DNA from: Deltaproteobacteria bacterium
GTDB lineage: Bacteria; Desulfobacterota; Desulfuromonadia; Geobacterales; Pseudopelobacteraceae
Direction of reading: 5' to 3'
Assembly (NCBI GenBank): GCA_030654645.1
Contig: JAURXC010000313.1
Span: 1 to 11,231, forward strand
DNA length: 11,231 nt
This document shows positions 1 through 6,065 of the stretch, one piece after another. Position 1 is the stretch's first letter. Every line of letters starts with the position of its first letter. The notes beneath the pieces are model-generated. The model had not been told where the DNA came from. It saw nothing but the letters and a program-made list of their open reading frames with translations, and did no database searches. Position numbers and translations under genes: made by a program.

Positions 1-102
1 TACCGCCTGGATTCGATCATGGCGGGAGACATCGCCGAGATAGCCGATGCGCTGCGGGCGCATTACCAAATGGAAGCGCTGAAGGCGCAGAGCGAGTCAT
101 AA
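1..102 (+). CDS. C-terminal 33 residues of an unidentified protein (5' end outside window)
   Basis: Frame 1 is open from the first base and ends at TAA (100-102). It reads as a plausible protein tail, with MAGDIAEIADALRAHYQ forming an amphipathic, alanine-rich helix and a polar end (AQSES). Codon use is GC-rich like the neighbouring genes. Too little is present to name a family, and no motif is recognised. The gene points toward the SNF2 gene, and the two ends are separated by 194 bases containing a large inverted repeat. Confidence 0.6.
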   Translation, partial: YRLDSIMAGDIAEIADALRAHYQMEALKAQSES

Positions 103-138
103 CGGCACACTTTTCAGCTAACTACAAAAACGCTGTTA

Positions 139-267
139 GCCACAGAGGACACAGAGAACACAGAGGAATCATTCAAAAAAACATTTTTATAGTTTCACCC
201 AGTTGGTGAGAGGGAATTCTTTTGTATCTGGTTGATTTTTCTCTGTGATCTCTGTGCTCTCTGTGGC
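139..267. repeat. Imperfect inverted repeat of CACAGAG 9-mers
   Basis: The left arm (139-167) is GC followed by three tandem 9-mers: CACAGAGGA, CACAGAGAA, CACAGAGGA. The right arm (239-267) read on the minus strand is GC followed by CACAGAGAG, CACAGAGAT, CACAGAGAA. The arms pair at about 25 of 29 positions across a 71-base AT-rich loop. The loop itself holds a perfect 5-base stem hairpin (TCACC at 195-199, GGTGA at 205-209). The element lies between two convergent gene ends. A role as a bidirectional terminator or a mobile/structural intergenic repeat is inference. From memory, similar CACAGAG-rich intergenic elements are common in Geobacter-like genomes. Confidence 0.85.
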
Positions 268-296
268 CAAATGCTTTTTCCAGGTTGATCTCCGCC

Positions 297-974
297 TCAC
301 CCCAGCAAAAAGTCAAAATCCTCCCTGGTCAGACCGGCGCCTCCGTCGGCCGCCCCCTCATCCAGTATCGCCTTGTACAGCTTCAGCTTCTGCTCCTTCA
401 GCAGCATCATCTTCTCCTCGATCGTGTGGCGCATCACCAGACGGGTAATCGTGACCTGGCGGGTCTGCCCGATGCGGTGGGCGCGGTCGGAAGCCTGGTT
501 CTCGACGGCCGGGTTCCACCATGGGTCAAGATGATAGACATAGGTGGCGCGGGTCAAGTTGAGCCCCTTGCCCCCCGCTTTCAGGCTGATCAGGAATACG
601 ATCGGAATCTCGGAGTTCTGGAAGGAGTTCACCAGATTTTTTCTCTGCGGCACCGGCGTGGAGCCGTCCAGGCGCAGATAGAGGAAGCCATGTTTTTTCA
701 GCCCGGCTTCAACGATATCGAGATAGCTGGTGAACTGCGAGAAAACCAGCGCGCAGTGCCCTTCGTCACGCAGCTCGTCCAGCTGTTCCAGAAGGAAGTC
801 CAGCTTGGGAGATGAGTCTGGAGCGCCCGGCAGCGCCAGCACCGGAGCCAGGCAGATCTGCCGCAACCTCAAAATAGCGGTCAGCGCGATGATGCGGGCC
901 TGACCGGGTGAACGGTTGGCAAAGGCCTCTTCGATCTGTTTGCGCACCTCTTCGACGGTACGCTGATAAAACAC
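297..974 (-). CDS. SNF2 helicase, C-terminal RecA-like domain (downstream piece of the interrupted gene)
   Basis: This segment is the second half of the Swi2/Snf2 ATPase motor, in the same frame as the 978-3908 piece and separated from it only by TAG (978-980) and one AAG codon. Counting from GTG at 974, it has motif IV (ALVFSQF, about 75-81), motif V (LKAGGKGLNLT, 131-141) and motif VI (ASDRAHRIGQTR, 161-172, with the arginine finger), preceded by the usual LRQIC segment (37-41). It ends at TGA. No second lesion is visible. It has motor motifs but no Walker A or DEAQ, so it could not hydrolyse ATP alone. Either it is made by read-through or re-initiation (an AGG lies 6 bases before the GTG, a weak ribosome site), or the gene is dead. 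The GTG is a formal start; homologues would be expected to be continuous here. Confidence 0.8.
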   Translation of the reverse strand: MFYQRTVEEVRKQIEEAFANRSPGQARIIALTAILRLRQICLAPVLALPGAPDSSPKLDFLLEQLDELRDEGHCALVFSQFTSYLDIVEAGLKKHGFLYLRLDGSTPVPQRKNLVNSFQNSEIPIVFLISLKAGGKGLNLTRATYVYHLDPWWNPAVENQASDRAHRIGQTRQVTITRLVMRHTIEEKMMLLKEQKLKLYKAILDEGAADGGAGLTREDFDFLLG

Positions 975-977
975 CTT

Positions 978-980
978 CTA
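978..980 (-). other. In-frame TAG interrupting the SNF2 gene
   Basis: The minus-strand codon order is TTG TCA CCC AGG TAG AAG GTG TTT, giving LSPR-stop-KVFYQRTVEEV. SNF2 proteins usually read like LSPxQxxxY at this junction, so the stop sits where Gln or Glu is expected. CAG to TAG is a single C-to-T change. The frame is otherwise open for 1,203 codons, counting the TAG. mutS and the amidase in this window both end in TAG, which argues against reassignment of this codon. Confidence 0.9.
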
Positions 981-3908
981 CCTGGGTGACAACTCCAGGT
1001 GAATATCGGTTTCGATCTTGTCCGGCAGGTCGGCCACGATCAGCTGTTTGTTGCGCCTGAGCAGAAACGGGCGCGTCCGGTTCAGCAGCGTGTCGATCCC
1101 CACCTGCCCCCTGTTTCCGATGGTGCGGCTGAATTCCTCGGGTGTCCCCAAAAGACCGGGCAGACAGAGATCCATGATCGCATAGTACTCTTCGACGCGA
1201 TTCTCCACCGGAGTACCGGTCAGAGCCAGCTTGAAGGCGCCGTTCAGCCTGCGCACCGCGCCGCTGGTGGCCGCTTGCAGGTTCTTGACGGTCTGGGCCT
1301 CATCGAAGATGATCACATTGAATCGCAACGCGGCCAGTTTTTCGATGTCGCGCTGGACGATGCCATAGCTGGTCAGGATAATATCGCAGCCGGCAAAAGC
1401 GTCGGTCGAACGCCCCGATCCGGTATAACTCATCAGCGATGCGCCGGGGAAGAACCTGATAAGCTCACTCTCCCAGTTGAACAGCAGCGATGGCGGCACA
1501 ACAATCAGATGCGGCATATCCGGCCCGGCTCCGGAAATGATCGTTCCATCGGCGATTCCGGCCAGAAGCGAGATCCCCTGAACGGTCTTGCCCAATCCCA
1601 TGTCATCGGCCAGACAGGCTCCAAAGCGGTGTTCGTAGAGGAATCCGAGCCAGCGGTATCCGTCGCGCTGGTAGGGGCGCAATGTGGCAATCAGTCCGCT
1701 CGGCAGCGGACGCTCGGAAACGGTGGCAAAGTTCAGCAGGCTCTCCATCACCCTGGCATCGTCCGGCGCAAGGCGCACCGTGACTCCATGCCGGCGTAAC
1801 TGCAGCCAGTCCAGAATCTGCAGACGCGGGATGCGAACCGCCTGCTGCTCCCCCTTTTTGCGGCGCTTGCCGGGAGCAGCCGTACCGACCAGCATTGCCA
1901 GTATCCGTGCGTTGATATCGTCGAGAAGGATCATCCGGCCATCGCGCTGCAGGATGCCGACCGTTGCCAGACGTTGCAACTCCTCCTCTTTCAGCAACTC
2001 GCCGTCGCAGCGGATCTCGGGACGCAGTTCAAACCAGTCCAGCGAGCTGCTGGTGGCATCCAGGGCAAAGTCCCAATTCGCGGTCTGAAGAGGCTCATTC
2101 CCCAGCAGCAGCAGAAATCCGCTCCGTTGGAGCCGGCCGGCCAGTTCCGGCAGCAATGCCAGCAAATCATCACGCCTGACGTTGATTTCACCCGGACGGC
2201 TGCCGCTATCAAAGGCATCCACTCCAAACAGTTCATAAAGAATTTGCAGCATGCGGATCTGCGACAGACGGTCGTCCCTGGCAAAAACCCAGCCGTCATT
2301 GGCGGCTTGCACCATCAACGGCTGCCGTATGCTCTCCTCGGCCATTGCCGTCAATAACTGGCGCGCATCGCTTTTGACCCGGCGCTTGACGTAGTCCGGG
2401 CCACTGAGCGCGTTTTTGATTACGTTCTTGCGGGCAGAGGGAGTTTCAGCGGAGGCCAGTTCAAAGCAGGTTTCCATGATCGTGCGCACCCGTTTTTTTG
2501 CCTTGAGCGGCCCGGACAGGCCCAAACGGTAGCGCGGATCGAAAAAGAGGAACAGATCATGGGCAAAGCTGTACAGGCGGGTCTCGCATGCCACCAGCGG
2601 AACCATTTCAATGACAGGCGTTTCCAGTGTGGCCGGCAATTCCAGCAGATAGGTCGGCAGCACGCACTTGGAAATATCGGCAACAGCGGCATCGTGAAAA
2701 AAAATCACCGACTCGCTGAATTTGGGCAGCATCCGCGAATCCAGCCTCAAGGCCAGTGCATTGAATTTTTCCGGCGTCACAACAATCCGGTTTGCTCCGT
2801 GTTGCAGCGGCACCTGCTCAGTGGAATCAAAATCATCATAGCCGTCATCGAAGTCGTCATCAAAATCGTCATTTAAGTTGCCATCCCCGTCAAAATCGCC
2901 GAAGTCGTCATACTCCTCCTCGTTCAGCAACTTGTCCTGGATGTTGTCCCAAACCGTCCAGACTTCCCTGTTCAACAACGGGTGAATCGTGCCCGCTTCC
3001 GGATCGAGCAGCAGTTCATGGGCTGTAATGATGTTATCGGGCAAGGGGGTATTGCCGTCGATCGTGCGGGATATCACTATCCGCCCGGCAGCCAGCGCAA
3101 AGGTGAGACAGGCGCGCTTCGGCAAATCGGCGCGGATAGCCAGGGGGGTCTCGACACCGGACAGGTCGCGGTACACGATCGGATAGGAACCGTTTGTCAA
3201 TGATATGAAGGTGGAAAGGTACTGGATTTTTGATTCGTAATAAGGCAATCGTTGCAGGTATTCGGCAATATCGGCAGGCACACCGTTTGTCCAGCGGTGG
3301 AGCTGTTCCGAATCATGCTTGATCGAGCCACGCAGCCTGCCGAAACAATCTTCCAATACCAGCCTGATCCGTTTTCGATCCAGCGGGATTGCGATCGGAG
3401 AAGAGTTACCGGCCGGAACGGGAAAGTCTTCATCGGCCATTCTCGAGCGGCTCATCAATATTGGCGGGCGTGGGTCAACGACATCGTTTATCTGTTCAAG
3501 CGGGGCCAGGTCGGAAATTCCCGCCAGGTCTGCCAGAGCCCGCAACACCTGACCGCTGATCCTGACGTGGGGAAAAGAACCGGGTGACAGCAGACGTTTA
3601 AGCTGAATCCAGGTGATGACGGTATGCGAACACTGCGCATCCGGTGTCCAGTGCCGACAGTCGCAATAAATCGAGATCCGGCCATATTCGCTTATCGTAA
3701 CATTCGCGCCATCCGTGCAGACCAGCGTCAGAATAGTTTTATCGGGGGTATTCCATTCGGCACGGACAACCATGCTTACATCGCATTTATTGATGGCCTG
3801 CATGATGTGTGACCTGGAAGCCAGCAGATAGAGCTCGCCCGGTAATACTTGCTGAAGCAGCTTCAATGGGGTAGGTAGTTGGGGATGTGGCGCGGAATCA
3901 TTCATCAT
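978..3908 (-). CDS. SWIM zinc finger SNF2-family helicase, N-terminal piece (976 aa)
   Basis: This is a large bacterial Swi2/Snf2 protein. SNF2 motors translocate on duplex DNA to remodel or displace bound protein; the cellular target of this branch is unknown. A SWIM finger (CDC-x8-CSH: C82, C84, C93, H95) lies near the N-terminus. A very acidic tract (about 330-364) interrupts the middle region. The first RecA-like domain fills the C-terminal third: Walker A in DDMGLGKT (768-775), DEAQ (869-872) and LTGTP (896-900). The piece ends at TAG right after LSPR, before the second RecA-like domain, which continues in frame at 297-977. The intact protein would be about 1,203 residues. Two ATGs lie in tandem at the start, and neither has a clear ribosome site. 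The gene is divergent from the YkgJ-type gene. It is either a recent pseudogene or a two-part/read-through gene. Confidence 0.88.
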   Translation of the reverse strand: MMNDSAPHPQLPTPLKLLQQVLPGELYLLASRSHIMQAINKCDVSMVVRAEWNTPDKTILTLVCTDGANVTISEYGRISIYCDCRHWTPDAQCSHTVITWIQLKRLLSPGSFPHVRISGQVLRALADLAGISDLAPLEQINDVVDPRPPILMSRSRMADEDFPVPAGNSSPIAIPLDRKRIRLVLEDCFGRLRGSIKHDSEQLHRWTNGVPADIAEYLQRLPYYESKIQYLSTFISLTNGSYPIVYRDLSGVETPLAIRADLPKRACLTFALAAGRIVISRTIDGNTPLPDNIITAHELLLDPEAGTIHPLLNREVWTVWDNIQDKLLNEEEYDDFGDFDGDGNLNDDFDDDFDDGYDDFDSTEQVPLQHGANRIVVTPEKFNALALRLDSRMLPKFSESVIFFHDAAVADISKCVLPTYLLELPATLETPVIEMVPLVACETRLYSFAHDLFLFFDPRYRLGLSGPLKAKKRVRTIMETCFELASAETPSARKNVIKNALSGPDYVKRRVKSDARQLLTAMAEESIRQPLMVQAANDGWVFARDDRLSQIRMLQILYELFGVDAFDSGSRPGEINVRRDDLLALLPELAGRLQRSGFLLLLGNEPLQTANWDFALDATSSSLDWFELRPEIRCDGELLKEEELQRLATVGILQRDGRMILLDDINARILAMLVGTAAPGKRRKKGEQQAVRIPRLQILDWLQLRRHGVTVRLAPDDARVMESLLNFATVSERPLPSGLIATLRPYQRDGYRWLGFLYEHRFGACLADDMGLGKTVQGISLLAGIADGTIISGAGPDMPHLIVVPPSLLFNWESELIRFFPGASLMSYTGSGRSTDAFAGCDIILTSYGIVQRDIEKLAALRFNVIIFDEAQTVKNLQAATSGAVRRLNGAFKLALTGTPVENRVEEYYAIMDLCLPGLLGTPEEFSRTIGNRGQVGIDTLLNRTRPFLLRRNKQLIVADLPDKIETDIHLELSPR
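2817..2921 (-). repeat. Asp/Glu-rich low-complexity tract inside the SNF2 gene
   Basis: This stretch encodes residues 330-364 of the SNF2 protein, built from near-repeats of Asp-Asp-Phe (for example DDFDDDFDDGYDDF). At DNA level it is an irregular run of GAY codons broken by TTY and GGY. It probably forms a flexible, highly acidic linker. It also contains the pattern DFDGDGNLN. Confidence 0.75.
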
Positions 3909-3921
3909 GGATTTGTAACAT

Positions 3922-3976
3922 TTTCACCGGTAGCAATCAAGCAAGAGAAAACATGAACATGGCAAAGACGGTGAAA
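3922..3976. promoter_or_regulatory. 8-base inverted repeat in the divergent intergenic region
   Basis: TTTCACCG (3922-3929) is matched by its exact reverse complement CGGTGAAA (3969-3976) across 39 bases. It lies just upstream of the SNF2 start and within the region expected to hold promoters for both divergent genes. A pair of operator half-sites is possible, but two 8-mers this far apart can also pair by chance. No strong -35/-10 pair was found for the SNF2 gene. Confidence 0.25.
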
Positions 3977-3983
3977 TAGCGGC

Positions 3984-3998
3984 GATAAATCGTTTATC
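3984..3998. promoter_or_regulatory. Candidate operator dyad GATAAA-TCG-TTTATC
   Basis: Two perfect 6-base half-sites flank a 3-base spacer, 50 bases before the ATG of the YkgJ-type gene. A weak -10-like TTTAAT lies at 4015-4020, with TTTATC (3993-3998) 16 bases before it as a poor -35. The dyad would therefore overlap the -35 region, a usual place for a repressor. No regulator gene is linked, and the assignment rests on symmetry and position only. Confidence 0.35.
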
Positions 3999-4048
3999 AG
4001 CCAGGGATTGCACTTTTAATTTTCTTCAGTTTGTGCTACCTGTCAGAC

Positions 4049-4573
4049 ATGTCCGGTCTACTTGACAACTATAAACAGCTGGTGGCCAGAATCGATGCGC
4101 TCTGCAGTGCGATAGAAGCGTCGCTGGCCGATCAGATCACCTGTTCGGAGGGGTGTAGTTCCTGCTGCACCGCGATAACGCTTTTCCCGGTGGAAGCCGC
4201 CGCGCTTCGCGGCGCGCTGGAGGAGCTGCCGGAACAGGAAGCTGAAGTGATTCAGCAACACGTTGACCTCCACGCCGGCAGCGAACGCTGCCCTCTGCTG
4301 TCGCACCACCGCTGCCTGCTGTACCGGGCCCGCCCGATCATCTGCCGCACCCATGGACTGCCGATCATCTACACCGAGGGGGACATCCGCAAGAGCGACT
4401 GTTGTCCGCTCAACCTGAGCGAAGCCGAATCAGTCAGCGGCTCGAGCGTGATCGACCTGGACAAGCTGAACACGCTGCTGGTCGCGGTCAATTCCCTCTA
4501 CCTCTCCAAGTCGGAGACCGCGGAAACCGCGGAACGCCTGACAATCGTCGAAGCACTCACCAAACGGCAATAA
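4049..4573 (+). CDS. YkgJ-family cysteine cluster protein
   Basis: This is a 174-residue protein with the CxxxCxxCC signature of the YkgJ/Fli(B)-type zinc- or iron-binding cluster family. Visible cysteines are C32, C36, C39 and C40 in CSEGCSSCC, then C81, C89 and C99 in a CPLL...RCLLYRARPIICRTHGLP block typical of the family, and C118-C119. It has no signal peptide or membrane segment, so it is probably cytoplasmic. The metal and the biochemical role are not established for most family members. The ATG at 4049 was chosen over an in-frame TTG at 4031; neither has a good ribosome site. The gene is divergent from the SNF2 gene and ends 5 bases from the convergent amidase gene. Confidence 0.85.
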   Translation: MSGLLDNYKQLVARIDALCSAIEASLADQITCSEGCSSCCTAITLFPVEAAALRGALEELPEQEAEVIQQHVDLHAGSERCPLLSHHRCLLYRARPIICRTHGLPIIYTEGDIRKSDCCPLNLSEAESVSGSSVIDLDKLNTLLVAVNSLYLSKSETAETAERLTIVEALTKRQ

Positions 4574-4578
4574 AACAA

Positions 4579-5838
4579 CTATTTCAGGCTGGAGATATAG
4601 CTGCGTACCCCTTCCAGGATGCCTTCGGCGGCCATTTCCTGGTAAGAGGCTTCTTTGAGACGGGATTCTTCCTGGGCATTGGAGAGAAACGCGCTTTCAA
4701 CCAGGATGCTCGGCATTGTCGCTCCCACCAGAACGTAAAATGGACCCTGCTTGACACCCAGATTCTTGACATCGCTGTAACGCGCGCGGATTTTCTTGTA
4801 GAGAGACTTCTGCACTTCATCGGCCAGATGAGCGGAGTCATTCAGCTTGTAGTTGGCCATCAGATCGAACAGAATCGCCTGCAGCACGCTGACCTTTTCC
4901 AGTGAAGTCCCGTTCTCCTTGGCGGCCAGTTGCGCCACCTTGTCGGTTTTGGCCAGGTTCAGGTAATAGGTCTCGATGCCGGCCGCCGAACGATTGGGGG
5001 CGGCATTGGCATGCACCGACAGGAACAGGTCGGCATTGACCTTGTTGGCAATCGCGGTGCGTTCCTCCAACGGGATGAAGACATCGGTCGAACGTGTCAT
5101 CACCACATCCAGACCCAGTTCTTCCTTTAGTAAAGCCCTCAGCTTGAGACCTATCGCCAGCACGACGTCCTTTTCCTGGATGCCGCTGGGTCCGACCGCT
5201 CCCGGATCATGGCCGCCATGCCCGGGATCGACGACGACACGGCGGATCTTTGAGATCACCGTTCTTCTGGCAGGCTTGGACTTCTTTTCGACAACCGGCG
5301 GCGGCTCTTCCAGTTTCGGCACCACCATCTTTTCCGGCATGATGCTGATCGAGTCTTCCAGGCGGGAGATTTCGGTACGCCGCTCACCGCGCACATCGAT
5401 TATCAGGCGGGCCGGGTCTGAAAGTGGAAAGACCTTGAAGTCCTTGATATTCTCCGTGTCAAGTACCACCCTGACCACGTCGGTCTTATACTGTCCGACG
5501 CGCGCCCCCTTCAGCAATCCATCGCCAATCGTGATATCCCGTACGCCCTTGCCCAGCCTGGTGCGATTCAGATCGATGTAGACACGGCCCGGCTTGCCGG
5601 GACTCCCCTTGCCCAGTTCATGGGTTTCCCAGGTAACATCCCGGTCCAGTTCGAGAGAAACCCGCGTATAATCCGGATTGGACCAGTGTTTCATCTCATT
5701 CAGGGTCGCGGAGGGACGGATCGAAGCCGAGGTATGCTCACTGAAAACATTTTTTTTCTTCTTGGCTGCAATGGCCGGCAAAGGAAGCATCAGACACGCA
5801 ACAAAGAGGCAGATCAGTATGTGAAAGTATCGGTTCAT
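4579..5838 (-). CDS. N-acetylmuramoyl-L-alanine amidase, AMIN + Amidase_3 (AmiC-like)
   Basis: This periplasmic zinc amidase cleaves the bond between N-acetylmuramic acid and the L-alanine of the stem peptide, usually to split septal peptidoglycan during division. Residues 1-25 form a Sec signal peptide (basic NRYFH start, hydrophobic core, cleavage near PAIAA). An AMIN domain, which targets the cell-division site or peptidoglycan, spans about 57-150. A charged, proline-rich linker runs about 155-195. The Amidase_3 domain occupies about 200-415, with expected zinc ligands H207 (DPGHGG), E222 (GIQEKD) and H276 (SVHANA), and catalytic E381 (LVESAFLSN). All key residues are present and the length (419 aa) is normal. 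The stop is TAG. The gene sits 227 bases downstream of the kinase gene, so it probably has its own promoter. No strong ribosome site precedes the ATG. Confidence 0.95.
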   Translation of the reverse strand: MNRYFHILICLFVACLMLPLPAIAAKKKKNVFSEHTSASIRPSATLNEMKHWSNPDYTRVSLELDRDVTWETHELGKGSPGKPGRVYIDLNRTRLGKGVRDITIGDGLLKGARVGQYKTDVVRVVLDTENIKDFKVFPLSDPARLIIDVRGERRTEISRLEDSISIMPEKMVVPKLEEPPPVVEKKSKPARRTVISKIRRVVVDPGHGGHDPGAVGPSGIQEKDVVLAIGLKLRALLKEELGLDVVMTRSTDVFIPLEERTAIANKVNADLFLSVHANAAPNRSAAGIETYYLNLAKTDKVAQLAAKENGTSLEKVSVLQAILFDLMANYKLNDSAHLADEVQKSLYKKIRARYSDVKNLGVKQGPFYVLVGATMPSILVESAFLSNAQEESRLKEASYQEMAAEGILEGVRSYISSLK

Positions 5839-6065
5839 GGGGTCGCTTGTCGTATCAACGGTATAAGATAGAAAAAGTAACTTGCCTTTTTATCAGAAAT
5901 ATCCGTATTTTTCAACTGTTACGTTCTTTTTCATTTATGTGGTTATTACGGGATGGAGTACTGCGTGGAATTTGGTGTGGCAGTGAGTCATGACGGATCG
6001 CATTCCTGAACACATTGATCCGCCATTTTGCAGAGAGCATGGTGTAGTAGGCCGGCAGGGCTTGT
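5839..6065. other. Intergenic region between the kinase and amidase genes
   Basis: This is 227 bases with no supported gene. CGGATC (5994-5999) and GATCCG (6017-6022) could form a 6-base stem with a 17-base loop downstream of the kinase stop, but no T run follows, so it is not a standard terminator. The part nearest the amidase is AT-rich (TTATAC-like sequence on the minus strand at 5861-5866) and may hold its promoter, without a clear -35. Confidence 0.35.

Noticed and set aside
285..815. 176-codon plus-strand ORF opposite the SNF2 C-terminal piece
   Set aside because: It is a shadow of the helicase motif V/VI coding region, which is clearly the real frame.
978..980. TAG in the SNF2 gene read as pyrrolysine
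   Set aside because: mutS and the amidase in this window end in TAG, the expected residue is Gln-like, and no pyl gene is present in the window. A mutation or split gene is simpler.
297..4573. SNF2 helicase plus cysteine-cluster protein as a defence island
   Set aside because: The two genes are divergent, and no nuclease, methyltransferase or other known defence partner is present. Nothing beyond adjacency links them.
5994..6022. CGGATC...GATCCG stem as a kinase terminator
   Set aside because: It is only 6 base pairs with a 17-base loop and no following T run on the minus strand.
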